From Paucimonas lemoignei (GTDB taxonomy: Bacteria; Pseudomonadota; Gammaproteobacteria; Burkholderiales; Burkholderiaceae_D): a DNA stretch of 64,000 nucleotides. The translations under genes and the position numbers were made by a program. The notes under the pieces were generated by a model. The model was not told the DNA's origin and did not search any database. It saw only the letters and a list, made by a program, of their open reading frames with translations. This document shows positions 46,930 through 56,507 of the stretch, piece after piece (within the stretch, counting starts at the first letter, position 1; each line of letters starts with the position of its first letter). The DNA is taken from NCBI RefSeq assembly GCF_004342585.1, contig NZ_SLZQ01000008.1, forward strand, positions 62,001-126,000. Reading direction: 5' to 3'.

Positions 46930-47475
46930 TCAGTGGCCCGTCGAATCCAGCCGCCGGCCCGCTTCAAACAGGAACCAGGTGCGCTCCTCGGTCTCATCGA
47001 TCCAGTTTTCAATCAGGCTGGCAGAGGCGATATCCCGGCTATCGTCGCAGATGCCATGAACCTCGCGCAGGCGGCCAACCAGCATGCGATTGTCTTCCGC
47101 CAGTTCGGACAGCATGCCGCCCGGTTCGACATATTCCGCATCGTTATCGAGAATGCGCTGGGTCCGGGCGATATGGCCGATCGACTTGAGCGTGGGCTGG
47201 CCGATCTTGCGAATGCGCTCGGCGATCGGGTCGGTCATGGCAAAGAGCTGATCCGCCTGCTCATCCAGAAGCAGGTGATAGTCGCGGAAATGTGGTCCGC
47301 TCATATGCCAGTGAAAATTCTTGGTCTTCAGATACAGGGCGAAGACATCGGCCAGAATCGAATTCAGGGCGCCGGCAATGTTGCGGGTTGCCTCCGGAGT
47401 TAAATCTGTCGGCGTGGTAAGAGGAGCGCGTTGCTTGCGTTCCGCTCGCTGGACGACTTCATCGTTTCTTTCCAT
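46930..47475 (-). CDS. dps: Dps-family DNA-binding/ferritin-like protein
   Basis: The start at 47475, seven bases after AGGAG, gives 181 residues. The ferroxidase segment NFHWHMSGPHFRDYHLLLDEQ has the His/Asp ligands of Dps that lie at subunit interfaces. The N-terminus carries KR-rich residues (VVQRAERKQR) that could bind DNA. It should oxidise and store iron and protect DNA in stress. It lies upstream of clpB on the same strand but with about 195 bases and the sigma-32 promoter between, so it is likely a separate transcript. Confidence 0.94.
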   Translation of the reverse strand: MERNDEVVQRAERKQRAPLTTPTDLTPEATRNIAGALNSILADVFALYLKTKNFHWHMSGPHFRDYHLLLDEQADQLFAMTDPIAERIRKIGQPTLKSIGHIARTQRILDNDAEYVEPGGMLSELAEDNRMLVGRLREVHGICDDSRDIASASLIENWIDETEERTWFLFEAGRRLDSTGH

Positions 47476-47732
47476 GGCCCTGCTCCTTGTAGGCGTTGAA
47501 ATGCCTATTGGAGTGGCAACCAGAGGCACGGTTCACTACGTGGCGCGCAAGCCGGTATTGTGGGCGCTTTCACAAAGCCGGGAGCTTCCCTGTAGTACGA
47601 TGGCTGCAGCAAGGAATGCCCGCGGCGGGCAGCTCTTGTGAGTTTGTGAACGCAAGAAATGATGACGAACAACCGCGCGGCAACGACGGATTGCCCTGCC
47701 ACCCTGGCATACGCCAGTTGAGGGAGAAGGCT

Positions 47733-48746
47733 GTGAGCCCAGCACATTCACCGAAAACGCCGGAACCGGATGCTGGCGCAGCATCGACCCCAGCCAGTGC
47801 GCCGGCTCCGGTCGACGCGGCATCCAAACATGCCGGAGCAAAGAAAGTCATCTATGCAGCCCTCGTGGCAAACTTCGCGATTGCCATCAGCAAGTTTGTC
47901 GCAGCGGCCTTCACCGGCAGCGCGGCCATGCTGGCCGAAGGTGTTCACTCCCTCGTCGATACCGGCAACGAATATCTGCTGCTGGTTGGAATCGGGCGCA
48001 GCCAGCGCGCGCCGGACGAGTGGCATCCTTTCGGCTATGGCAAGACGCTGTACTTCTGGGCGCTCATCGTGGCGGCATCGGTATTTTCACTGGGCGGCGG
48101 CGTCTCAATTTATCATGGCATAACCAGCATGCTCCATCCGAAGCCCCTGGAAGACCCGACCTGGAATTACATCGTGCTCGGGGTCGCGGCGCTCTTCGAA
48201 GGTTACAGTTGGCATGTTTCGAAGGTAGAGCTCGTCGCCCGCAAGCACCCGGAGGAAAGCCTGTGGCAAGTCGTACGACGCAGCAAGGATCCATCGGTAT
48301 TCACGGTCTTCATCGAAGATTCCGCCGCCCTCACCGGCATCGCCATCGCCGCGCTGGGCATCTGGCTGGGCCATATACTGAATAATCCCTACATCGATCC
48401 GGCCGCCTCGATCCTCATCGGCGTCGTATTGCTGGCAGCGGCTGTCGTGCTGGGACGCGAAACGGGCAGCCTGCTGGTCGGCGAAAGCGCGGACCGCGCG
48501 ATGGTCCAGCAACTGCGGAAAATCATTTCCAGCGATCCCGCCGTGGAAAAAATCGGCCATTTGCTGACCATGCAGATGGGGCCGAACGATATCCTGCTCG
48601 TAGCGGAAGTGCAATTCAGGGGCGATCTGGCAGTGGATACGGTGGAATTGGCGGTCTGCAGGCTGGAAAGCGCCATCAAAGCGCAATATCCGCCGATTCG
48701 CCATATCTACTTCGGCTCGACCGGATTCAGGCGGACAGCATCCTGA
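47733..48746 (+). CDS. Cation diffusion facilitator (CDF) transporter
   Basis: The GTG start at 47733, after GGGAGAAG, gives 337 residues; the open frame upstream is not CDF sequence. An Ala/Pro-rich start of about 35 residues precedes five to six membrane segments. The metal site in MLAEGVHSLVDTGNE (HxxxD) and the second site in FIEDSAALTGI are present, followed by a cytoplasmic C-terminal domain (from about 255). It exports a divalent metal, zinc, iron or manganese; which is not shown. The last 20 bases overlap the convergent crcB gene. Confidence 0.9.
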   Translation: MSPAHSPKTPEPDAGAASTPASAPAPVDAASKHAGAKKVIYAALVANFAIAISKFVAAAFTGSAAMLAEGVHSLVDTGNEYLLLVGIGRSQRAPDEWHPFGYGKTLYFWALIVAASVFSLGGGVSIYHGITSMLHPKPLEDPTWNYIVLGVAALFEGYSWHVSKVELVARKHPEESLWQVVRRSKDPSVFTVFIEDSAALTGIAIAALGIWLGHILNNPYIDPAASILIGVVLLAAAVVLGRETGSLLVGESADRAMVQQLRKIISSDPAVEKIGHLLTMQMGPNDILLVAEVQFRGDLAVDTVELAVCRLESAIKAQYPPIRHIYFGSTGFRRTAS

Positions 48747-49101
48747 AGCTGGCATAGCCGGCGATGCATAGCAGCACGGCGCCCAGCACATGCAACGCCG
48801 TGTGCACAAGCGCCCACAGGTAGTCGCCATTCTGCAGCAGGGTCATCGACTCCGCGGAAAAGGTCGAGAAAGTCGTCAAGCCGCCGAGGAACCCGGTAAT
48901 CAGGAACAGGCGCCATTCTGGCGGCAGCGACGGGTTCCCCTGAAAGAAGGCAAGCGCGACACCGATCAGGTAACCGCCACCGAGGTTGGCTGCCAATGTG
49001 CCGAAGGGAAGCTGGTTATGCCAGCCATGCAGCCAGGTTGACAGCCCCCAGCGCAGCCAGGCGCCCAGTGCCGCGCCGACACCCACGGCAAGCCAGCTCA
49101 T
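48727..49101 (-). CDS. crcB: CrcB/Fluc fluoride channel
   Basis: The start at 49101, after GAGAGGAAGC, gives 124 residues with four hydrophobic segments. GGLTTFSTFS is the family motif lining the pore, and LGGGYLIGVAL precedes it. It exports fluoride as a dual-topology dimer. The ATG overlaps the moaE stop (ATGA), so it is coupled to the molybdopterin genes. No fluoride riboswitch is seen at this position, which is unusual only in that crcB is often under one. Its 3' end overlaps the convergent CDF gene by 20 bases. Confidence 0.92.
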   Translation of the reverse strand: MSWLAVGVGAALGAWLRWGLSTWLHGWHNQLPFGTLAANLGGGYLIGVALAFFQGNPSLPPEWRLFLITGFLGGLTTFSTFSAESMTLLQNGDYLWALVHTALHVLGAVLLCIAGYASFRMLSA

Positions 49102-49607
49102 GCTTCCTCTCCCGGCAGCGACGCTTCCGTGTTGCCCGGGCCTGGACGAGCGGGCGAGACACCCCACCTGGCCAGTGCCTGATCGTCCGTCACGCGCGCA
49201 TCGACCCAGCGCGCGCCTTCCGGCGTCTGTTCCTTTTTCCAGAACGGCGCCTGGGTCTTCAGGTAATCCATGATGAATTCGCAGGCAGCGAAAGCCTCGC
49301 CGCGGTGCTTGGAAGTCACGGCCACCAGCACGATCTGGTCGAGCGGTTTCAATGGCCCCACCCGATGGATCACCAGCGCATCGACGATATCCCAGCGCGC
49401 GCGGGCCTGGCCGACGATGACTTCCAGGGATTTTTCCGTCATGCCTGGATAGTGTTCCAGCTCCATCCCGGCGACGATTGTGCCCTCGTTCATGTCGCGC
49501 ACCGTGCCGACGAATGCCACCACGGCGCCGACCTGCGGCTGGCTGGCGCGCAAACGGGAGACTTCCGCGCTCAGGTCAAAGTCTTCGGTCTGAATGCGAA
49601 TCGGCAT
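49098..49607 (-). CDS. moaE: Molybdopterin synthase large subunit MoaE
   Basis: The 169-residue catalytic subunit of molybdopterin synthase inserts sulfur into precursor Z. It opens MPIRIQTEDFDLSAEV and has AVTSKHRGEAF and FWKKEQTPEG, with the catalytic lysines. A C-terminal tail of about 20 residues is extra. It follows moaD after three bases and overlaps crcB by four. Confidence 0.96.
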   Translation of the reverse strand: MPIRIQTEDFDLSAEVSRLRASQPQVGAVVAFVGTVRDMNEGTIVAGMELEHYPGMTEKSLEVIVGQARARWDIVDALVIHRVGPLKPLDQIVLVAVTSKHRGEAFAACEFIMDYLKTQAPFWKKEQTPEGARWVDARVTDDQALARWGVSPARPGPGNTEASLPGEEA

Positions 49608-49610
49608 GGC

Positions 49611-49868
49611 TCAGCCTCCCGTAACCGGCGGGAAGAAAGCCACTTCGCAGCCTTCGGAAACAAGCGTACCGGGATTGGCCATTTGCTGGTTGCATGCCAT
49701 GCGCAACGCCCTGCCTTCTGCCAGCACTTCAGCCCAGACGTCGCCGCGCTGGCGCAGGAATTCGCGCACTTCGCCAACGGTACGCACATGCTCAGGCAGG
49801 TCGACGCCTTCCTGGGCCGTGCCGAGGGCTTCGCGTACGCTGGCGAAAAAACGGAGCTGGATATTCAT
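49611..49868 (-). CDS. moaD: Molybdopterin synthase small subunit MoaD
   Basis: This 85-residue ubiquitin-like sulfur carrier ends FFPPVTGG; the C-terminal Gly-Gly is thiocarboxylated and donates sulfur to molybdopterin. It has the beta-grasp fold start MNIQLRFFASVREALG. It lies between moeA and moaE with nine- and three-base gaps. Confidence 0.96.
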   Translation of the reverse strand: MNIQLRFFASVREALGTAQEGVDLPEHVRTVGEVREFLRQRGDVWAEVLAEGRALRMACNQQMANPGTLVSEGCEVAFFPPVTGG

Positions 49869-49877
49869 GCAGCCAGT

Positions 49878-51164
49878 TTAATACAGCAGGTCGGCAAAGG
49901 GAATGAAGCGCACCGTGTCGCCAGCAGCAATGGTTTGCCCGGGAGGGTTATCGACCAGGCCATCGCTCCACACGGTGGAAGTCAGCACGGCCGAGCCTTG
50001 GTTCGGAAAGAGATCGAGGCCACCGGCGTCATTGCGTTTGACGCGCAGGAATTCATTGCGGCGATCCGCTTTGGGCCAATTGAAATCGGCGCGCATGGCA
50101 TAAGCCTTGGGCGCGACGTCGGCCACGCCTTGCAGCCGCAGGATGAAAGGCCGGACAAACAAGAGGAAAGTGATGAAGCTCGATACCGGGTTACCGGGCA
50201 AACCAAGGAAGAATGCCGCTGCCTTGCCATTTGCCTTGCCTCCCAATTCGCCGCTTGCATCGTTGCGGCGGTCGACTTCGCCGAATGCGAGCGGCTTGCC
50301 CGGTTTCATGGCGATCTGCCACATGTTGAGACGCCCTTCCGCTTCCACGGCCGGCTTGACATGGTCTTCTTCGCCAACCGAGACGCCGCCGGAAGTAATA
50401 ATCAGGTCATGTCCGGCCGCCGCCTCGCGCAGCGTATCACGGGTGGCTTGCAACGAGTCCGGCACGATACCGTAGTCGGTGATGGCGCAGCCAAGGTTTT
50501 CCAGCAAGCCGCGCAACAGGAATCGGTTGGAATTGTAGATGGCGCCCGGCTTCAGGGTTTCACCCGGCATGGCCAGTTCGTCGCCAGTAAAAAATACCGC
50601 GACGCGCAGCCGCCGCATCACCGGCAGCGTGGCCAAGCCAACCGAAGCGGCAAGGCCGAGTTCCTGGGCGCGCAGGCGCGTGCCTGCTTCGAGGATGGTG
50701 CTGCCTGCACGAATATCTTCTCCGCGCCGGCGTATCCATTCGCCTGACACCGGAGCATGGCTGACGGTAACCCAGTCGCCATCAGCCTCCTTGTGGAGTT
50801 CGCATTGCTCTTGCATGACGACCGCATCGGCGCCATCGGGAATCATGGCACCGGTAAAGATACGCGCCGCGGTACCGGGCTGCAGCGGCTGCCCGACATG
50901 ACCGGCCGGGATGCGCTGGGCGACTTTCAAACGCGCCGGTTTGCTTGCGGACGCGCCCGCACAGTCCGTAGCGCGGACTGCATAACCATCCATCTGGCTA
51001 TTGTCCATCGGCGGCACGTCGAGACCGGATGCTTGCGATGTGGCGAGAATGCGGCCATTGGCCTGCAGCGTCGGCAATGTATCAAACTCGTCGACCTGAC
51101 GTGCAGCGGCAAGAATGAGGTTCAATGCTTCTGCGACGCTAAGCATGGGCTTCTTTTCCATCAT
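49878..51164 (-). CDS. moeA: Molybdopterin molybdenumtransferase MoeA
   Basis: This 428-residue enzyme inserts molybdate into adenylated molybdopterin. Motifs are PPMDNSQMDGYAVR near residue 52, RIFTGAMIPDGADAVV, FFTGDEL near 189 and TSGGVSVGEEDHVK near 253. AGGAGCGG precedes two adjacent ATG codons; the first is used. It follows thrC by about 22 bases and heads the molybdenum cofactor part of the long minus-strand operon. Confidence 0.96.
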   Translation of the reverse strand: MMEKKPMLSVAEALNLILAAARQVDEFDTLPTLQANGRILATSQASGLDVPPMDNSQMDGYAVRATDCAGASASKPARLKVAQRIPAGHVGQPLQPGTAARIFTGAMIPDGADAVVMQEQCELHKEADGDWVTVSHAPVSGEWIRRRGEDIRAGSTILEAGTRLRAQELGLAASVGLATLPVMRRLRVAVFFTGDELAMPGETLKPGAIYNSNRFLLRGLLENLGCAITDYGIVPDSLQATRDTLREAAAGHDLIITSGGVSVGEEDHVKPAVEAEGRLNMWQIAMKPGKPLAFGEVDRRNDASGELGGKANGKAAAFFLGLPGNPVSSFITFLLFVRPFILRLQGVADVAPKAYAMRADFNWPKADRRNEFLRVKRNDAGGLDLFPNQGSAVLTSTVWSDGLVDNPPGQTIAAGDTVRFIPFADLLY

Positions 51165-51186
51165 CCGCTCCTGCCGTATGAGCTGG

Positions 51187-52647
51187 TTACAAGCCGGTAT
51201 GCTCGGCGATGTATTGCTTGACCTGCGCTACGTCCGCCTGCATGACATGGAAGCGCTGCGGCAGGGCTTCGATATTCTCGAAACCGGCCGGGCGCTCGGC
51301 ATCGCGGCCCAATGCTTCCTGAATGGTCTCGTTGAACTTGGCCGGCAAGGCGGTTTCGAGCACGATCATGGTCACACCCGGCGTCAGGTTTTCGCGCGCG
51401 ACTTTCACGCCGTCGGCGGTATGGGTGTCGATGGTGACGCCATACTTTTCATGGATGTCACGGATGGTCGCCACGCGGTCGCCATGCACGGACTTCCCGG
51501 ACAGGAACCCATACTGCGCCACCTTCTTGAATTCATCGCCATCGCTGCCCGGCTTGCCGGACAAATCGAAGCCGCCATGGGTCTCGACTTTCTTGAACAG
51601 GGCCGCCACGCGCGCGCTGTCACGTCCCAGCAAGTCGTATACGAAACGTTCGAAGTTCGACGCCTTGCTGATATCCATGCTGGGGCTGGAAGTGTGATAA
51701 GTCTCTGCCGACTTGCGCACGCGGTAGACGCCGGTGCGGAAGAATTCGTCGAGCACATCGTTTTCGTTGGTGGCAGCGATCAGCTTGTCGATCGGTAGGC
51801 CCATCATGCGGGCGATATGGCCGGCGCAGATATTGCCGAAGTTACCGGACGGGACGGTGAACGATACTTTCTGGTCGTTGCTGGTGGTCGCCGCCAGGTA
51901 GCCGCGGAAGTAATACACCACCTGAGCCACCACGCGCGCCCAGTTGATCGAATTGACCGTGCCGATCTTCTGGCGGTTCTTGTACTCGAGGTCGTTCGAC
52001 ACGGCCTTGACCATGTCTTGGCAATCGTCGAACACGCCTTCGATGGCGATGTTGAAAATGTTCGGATCCTGCAGGCTGAACATTTGCGCAGTCTGAAACG
52101 CGCTCATCTTCTTGTGCGGCGACAGCATGAAGACGCGGATGCCCTTCTTGCCGCGCATGGCGTATTCCGCCGCGCTGCCGGTGTCACCCGAAGTCGCGCC
52201 GAAAATATTCAACTCTGCATTCTGCTTGGCCAGCGCATATTCGAACAGGTTGCCCAGCAATTGCATGGCCATGTCCTTGAACGCCAGAGTCGGACCGTTC
52301 GACAGCGCCTGCAGCACCAGCTTGTTGCCATTCTTTTCTTCCAGCACGTGCAGCGGCGTGATCTGTGCCGGGTCATCCCCTTTGCGGACATTGCAATACA
52401 CTTCCGGCGTATAGGTCTTGTGCACCAGCGCCTTCAGATCGCCTTCCGGAATATCGGTGGCGAACTTCTTCAGGATTTCGAAAGCCAGGTCGGCATACGA
52501 CAGCTTGCGCCAGGCATCGAGTTCTGCGCCCGTTACTTGCGGATATTCGGCCGGCAAGTACAGTCCGCCATCCGGCGCCAGGCCGCCCAGCAGGATTTGT
52601 GAAAAGGATTGGGCGGGCGCTTGGCCGCGGGTCGAAATGTATTGCAT
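51187..52647 (-). CDS. thrC: Threonine synthase
   Basis: This 486-residue PLP enzyme turns homoserine phosphate into threonine. It opens MQYISTRGQAP, has the PLP lysine in TLAFKDMAMQ near residue 122, and FGATSGDTGSAAEYAM as the phosphate/PLP loop. The length fits the long, proteobacterial type. It lies between the GNAT gene and moeA, in the conserved hom-thrC-moeA order. Confidence 0.97.
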   Translation of the reverse strand: MQYISTRGQAPAQSFSQILLGGLAPDGGLYLPAEYPQVTGAELDAWRKLSYADLAFEILKKFATDIPEGDLKALVHKTYTPEVYCNVRKGDDPAQITPLHVLEEKNGNKLVLQALSNGPTLAFKDMAMQLLGNLFEYALAKQNAELNIFGATSGDTGSAAEYAMRGKKGIRVFMLSPHKKMSAFQTAQMFSLQDPNIFNIAIEGVFDDCQDMVKAVSNDLEYKNRQKIGTVNSINWARVVAQVVYYFRGYLAATTSNDQKVSFTVPSGNFGNICAGHIARMMGLPIDKLIAATNENDVLDEFFRTGVYRVRKSAETYHTSSPSMDISKASNFERFVYDLLGRDSARVAALFKKVETHGGFDLSGKPGSDGDEFKKVAQYGFLSGKSVHGDRVATIRDIHEKYGVTIDTHTADGVKVARENLTPGVTMIVLETALPAKFNETIQEALGRDAERPAGFENIEALPQRFHVMQADVAQVKQYIAEHTGL

Positions 52648-52678
52648 GGAAATAGAAAGAATAGTGTTATGCGGTCAA

Positions 52679-53215
52679 TTATAACGTCGCTGCCCCGGTT
52701 AGACCGGCCAGACTTTTTACCATGTACCAGGCCGGCCCCGGGTAACTGTTCAGATTGGCTTGCTGTGCCTGCGCCAGTTCCTGGTACGCCCGGTATCCCA
52801 GCGCTTCCCAGTATGCCCTTGAATCCTGCACCGACACCAGGCTGGAATATGCCAGGCCATCCTGCTGCGCCTCGTTCCAGGCAAATTCAGCCAGCGCACC
52901 GGCTGCGCCCTGCCCTCTGAATCGTCCGGCGACCGCCAGATCGTGGAAGTACAGGCAATTTGGCGCGGCCGAATTCTCGAAATTGCCACCCAGCCTGGTG
53001 ATCTTTCCCAGGCTGGAGCGATAAGCAACGAGGTAGGCGGAAATGCCCTCCTCATCCTCGGCGACCCATGCCGTGTCCGGGGCAATTTCATGCCGGCGTC
53101 GTATGGTGGATTCATCCTCCACCATGGCCGGCGCATAACATTCGGCCTGGATGCGCAACACGGAAGGAATGTCTTGCGGCCTCATGATCCGCACGGAATA
53201 GCGCATACGCGGCAT
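52679..53215 (-). CDS. GNAT-family acetyltransferase
   Basis: This 178-residue protein has the GNAT fold: HDLAVAGRFRGQGAAGALAEFA holds the acetyl-CoA pyrophosphate loop (RGQGAAG), and later YWEALGYRAYQE fits the last beta strand. The acceptor is unknown. It lies between hom and thrC, with 31- and about 50-base gaps, where related genomes usually have hom next to thrC. Co-transcription is likely, though a link with threonine synthesis is not shown. Confidence 0.85.
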   Translation of the reverse strand: MPRMRYSVRIMRPQDIPSVLRIQAECYAPAMVEDESTIRRRHEIAPDTAWVAEDEEGISAYLVAYRSSLGKITRLGGNFENSAAPNCLYFHDLAVAGRFRGQGAAGALAEFAWNEAQQDGLAYSSLVSVQDSRAYWEALGYRAYQELAQAQQANLNSYPGPAWYMVKSLAGLTGAATL

Positions 53216-53264
53216 TACGATAACTTCGGCGCGGGCGCAATTGCACGCGCCCCGCGAACCTGGA

Positions 53265-54575
53265 TCAGCTCAGTTCTTCCAGGCGCAGGCGGGTAATGCC
53301 GGGCGCCACGGTCTGCAAGGCTTCGATGCGCGCAGTCGCCGCCAGGATATTCTTTTCCTGAGTCTGGTGCGTCAGCAGGATGATATCGGCGCGGGTCTCG
53401 CCTTCCGCCGGCTCTTTCTGCAGCATGGCGTCGATCGAAATGCCGGCATCAGCCAGGATGCGGGTGATGTCGGCCAGTACTCCCGGACGGTCCGCCACAT
53501 TCAGGCGCAGGTAATAGCTGGTCGTGACTTCCTCGATCGGCAGGATCGGCAGATCGGACATGGCGTCCGGCTGGAAGGCCAGGTGCGGCACACGGTTTTC
53601 CGGATCGGCGGTGGCCAGGCGGGCGATGTCGACCAGGTCGGCGATCACTGCCGATGCGGTCGGCTCGGAGCCGGCGCCCTTGCCGTAGTACAGGGTCGGG
53701 CCGACGGCGTCGCCCTGCACCACCACTGCATTCATCGCCCCTTCGACATTGGCGATCAGGCGCTTGGCCGGGATCAGGGTCGGATGCACGCGCAGCTCCA
53801 CGCCCATGGGCGTGCGACGGGCGATGCCCAGCAGCTTGATGCGGTAGCCGAGCTGCTCGGCATATTTGATATCGATGGCTTCCAGCTTGGTGATGCCTTC
53901 CACGTGCGCCTTGTTGAATTGCACGGGGATGCCGAAAGCGATCGAGGCCATGATGGTCGCCTTGTGGGCGGCGTCGACACCTTCGATGTCGAAGGTCGGG
54001 TCGGCTTCGGCATAGCCCAGGCGCTGCGCTTCCTTCAGCACGGTATCGAAGTCCAGGCCCTTGTCGCGCATCTCGGACAGGATGAAGTTGGTGGTGCCGT
54101 TGATGATGCCGGCGATCCACTGGATGCGGTTGGCGGTCAAGCCTTCGCGCAAGGCCTTGATGATGGGGATGCCGCCTGCAACAGCTGCCTCGAAGGCCAC
54201 CATCACATTCTTTTCCTGCGCGGCCTTGAAGATCTCGGTGCCGTGCACGGCCAGCAGGGCCTTGTTGGCGGTGACGACATGCTTGCCGTTGGCGATCGCT
54301 TTCAGGACCAGGTCCTTGGCAATGCCGTAGCCGCCGATCAGTTCGATAACGATATCGATCTCGGGATTGTTCACCACCAGGTTGGCGTCATTGACGATTT
54401 CCACCGTGCCGCCGGTCAGTTCGCGCGCGCGCTCGGTGTTGAGGTCGGCGACCATGGCGATTTCGATGCTGCGGCCGGCGCGGCGGGCGATCTCTTCCTG
54501 GTTGCGTTTCAAGACATTGAACGTGCCCGAGCCGACGGTGCCGATGCCGAGCAGACCTACTTTGATTGGTTTCAT
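53265..54575 (-). CDS. hom: Homoserine dehydrogenase
   Basis: This 436-residue enzyme reduces aspartate semialdehyde to homoserine, the branch to threonine and methionine. It has the NAD(P) motif GLLGIGTVGSGTF, the catalytic segment GGIPIIKALREGL and a C-terminal ACT domain (DRPGVLADITRILADAGIS), which usually allows threonine inhibition. It is the monofunctional type. It follows alaA by about 30 bases. Confidence 0.97.
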   Translation of the reverse strand: MKPIKVGLLGIGTVGSGTFNVLKRNQEEIARRAGRSIEIAMVADLNTERARELTGGTVEIVNDANLVVNNPEIDIVIELIGGYGIAKDLVLKAIANGKHVVTANKALLAVHGTEIFKAAQEKNVMVAFEAAVAGGIPIIKALREGLTANRIQWIAGIINGTTNFILSEMRDKGLDFDTVLKEAQRLGYAEADPTFDIEGVDAAHKATIMASIAFGIPVQFNKAHVEGITKLEAIDIKYAEQLGYRIKLLGIARRTPMGVELRVHPTLIPAKRLIANVEGAMNAVVVQGDAVGPTLYYGKGAGSEPTASAVIADLVDIARLATADPENRVPHLAFQPDAMSDLPILPIEEVTTSYYLRLNVADRPGVLADITRILADAGISIDAMLQKEPAEGETRADIILLTHQTQEKNILAATARIEALQTVAPGITRLRLEELS

Positions 54576-54606
54576 ATCGTAATTCTTATAAAGGATGGAA
54601 TGCAGT

Positions 54607-55839
54607 TTAGCGGATGCGCCGGCGATAGCCGTCGAGGAAACGGGCGATGCGCGACATCGCTTCAGTCAGGTCATCGACGTTCGGCAGGAACACCACGCGG
54701 AAATGATCAGGCGTCAGGCAATTGAAGCCGGTGCCCTGCACGATCAGCACGCGCTCTTCGGCCAGCAGCTCATAGGCGAATTGCTGGTCGTCGGTGATCG
54801 GGTACATTTTCGGGTCCAGGCGCGGGAACATGTACAAGGCCGACTTCGGCTTGACGCAGGTAACGCCCGGAATATCCGTCAGCATCTTGTGCGCCAGGTC
54901 GCGCTGACGCGTCAGGCGTCCATTCGGCGCCACCAGGTCATTGATGCTCTGGTAACCGCCCAATGCGGTCTGAATGGCGTATTGCCCCGGCACGTTGGCG
55001 CACAGGCGCATCGACGCCAGCATGTTCAAGCCCTCGATGTAATCCTTCGCGTGGCGCTTCTCGCCGGAGACCACCATCCAGCCGGAACGATAGCCGCAGG
55101 AACGGTAGTTCTTGGACAGGCCATTGAGAGTGATGAACAGCACGTCATCAGCCAGCGAAGCGATCGAGGTATGCGTATTGCCGTCGTAAAGGACCTTGTC
55201 GTAAATCTCGTCGGCGAACACGATCAGGTTGTGCTGGCGCGCGACTTCGATAATCTGCTGCAGCACTTCGACCGGATACAGCGCGCCGGTCGGATTGTTC
55301 GGATTGATGACGACGATGGCCTTGGTATTGCTGGTGATTTTTTTCTTGATGTCTTCGATATCCGGCGTCCAGTCGGCCTGCTCGTCGCAGACATAATGCA
55401 CCGGCGTGCCGCCGGACAGGCTGACGGCGGCGGTCCACAAGGGATAATCCGGCGCCGGCACCAGCACCTGGTCGCCGCTGTTCAGGAGCGCGTTCATCGC
55501 CATGACGATGAGTTCGGACGCGCCATTGCCCAGGTAGATATCGTCGATGGTCACGCCGGCGATTTTCTTTTCCTGCGTGTAGTGCATGACCGACTTGCGC
55601 GGGGCAAACAGGCCCTTGGAATCGGTATAGCCGGAGGAGTTGGCTAGGTTGCGGATCATGTCCTGCACGATCTCGTCGGGCGCATCGAAGCCGAACGCCG
55701 CGAGATTGCCGATGTTGAGCTTGATAATCTTTTGCCCTTCATCTTCCATTTTCCGGGCTTTTTCCAGCACCGGGCCGCGGATGTCGTAACAGACCTCGTC
55801 CAGTTTTTTCGATTTCCGAATCGGTTGCACAGCTGCCAT
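54607..55839 (-). CDS. alaA: Alanine transaminase AlaA-type aminotransferase
   Basis: The start at 55839 gives 410 residues beginning MAAVQPIRKSKKLDEVCYDI, collinear with E. coli AlaA (YfbQ); the frame is open 65 codons further but that part is not family sequence. PLP lysine is in NGLSKNYRS, with YPLWTAAVSLSGG and NPNNPTGA. It makes alanine from pyruvate and glutamate, or a related transfer. No strong ribosome site precedes the start (AAAGGA abuts it). It heads the operon alaA-hom-GNAT-thrC-moeA-moaD-moaE-crcB. Confidence 0.93.
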   Translation of the reverse strand: MAAVQPIRKSKKLDEVCYDIRGPVLEKARKMEDEGQKIIKLNIGNLAAFGFDAPDEIVQDMIRNLANSSGYTDSKGLFAPRKSVMHYTQEKKIAGVTIDDIYLGNGASELIVMAMNALLNSGDQVLVPAPDYPLWTAAVSLSGGTPVHYVCDEQADWTPDIEDIKKKITSNTKAIVVINPNNPTGALYPVEVLQQIIEVARQHNLIVFADEIYDKVLYDGNTHTSIASLADDVLFITLNGLSKNYRSCGYRSGWMVVSGEKRHAKDYIEGLNMLASMRLCANVPGQYAIQTALGGYQSINDLVAPNGRLTRQRDLAHKMLTDIPGVTCVKPKSALYMFPRLDPKMYPITDDQQFAYELLAEERVLIVQGTGFNCLTPDHFRVVFLPNVDDLTEAMSRIARFLDGYRRRIR

Positions 55840-56120
55840 TCCTTTTGAAACTGAAGCATGAAATTTCCCGATGCAGTCCGCTTCCTGACTGGCTGGCATC
55901 GGCGCGCGTGTTGCGGCGCGAAAAGCGTCCATTGTGCCGAAAGCGCCCGTATTTATCAATGACAAGCGCGTAACACTCTGGCATGAAGAACGGCATTGGC
56001 TCTGCCCATCTTCCTCCAGCCAGACGCGGTACAATGGTCCATCACCGCAATTGCCCGAATGTTAAGCATACTTTGCTGCGTTCGGCATGAAGCATCGCAA
56101 CCGTTTCTTGCAATTCTGAT

Positions 56121-56507
56121 ATGAAACTACACACTACCGACACCCGGCAATACCAGACCGTGACTGCCTATGATGAAAATGGCGTGGAAATCAATGCTGT
56201 CTATTTTCGTCACAGCCTGTTCGTGATGCCGGAATCTGAACCGCAGGCATGGCCGGTGACCACCTTCGACGCCCTCACGCCGGAAAATTTTGCCTCGATT
56301 AGTGCAGCAGCCCCGGATGTCGTCATTCTGGGTACCGGAAGCAAACAGCGCTTTGTCCATCCCAAGCTGATCGCCTCGCTGACTGCGCGCCAGGTTGGCG
56401 TCGAATCGATGGATAACAAGGCGGCATGCCGGACTTACAATATCCTGATGGCAGAAGGCCGCCGGGTAGCGCTGGCGCTCATTCTGGAAGACGGCAAACA
56501 AGCATGA
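56121..56507 (+). CDS. Mth938-like domain (DUF498) protein
   Basis: This 128-residue protein is a full-length Mth938/NDUFAF3-like domain. The central VVILGTGSKQRFVHPKL and the late MDNKAACRTYNILMAEGR are family segments. Its eukaryotic relatives help assemble respiratory complex I; bacterial function is not clear. It is divergent to alaA and lies 118 bases before bcp on the same strand. Confidence 0.9.
   Translation: MKLHTTDTRQYQTVTAYDENGVEINAVYFRHSLFVMPESEPQAWPVTTFDALTPENFASISAAAPDVVILGTGSKQRFVHPKLIASLTARQVGVESMDNKAACRTYNILMAEGRRVALALILEDGKQA

Noticed and set aside
48996-50747. 583-residue plus-strand frame across moaE, moaD and moeA
   Set aside because: It runs antisense through three recognised genes on the other strand and has no recognisable domain.
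53241-54725. 494-residue frame antisense to hom
   Set aside because: Complete overlap with homoserine dehydrogenase, with Gly/Asp/His-rich low-complexity content typical of a shadow frame.
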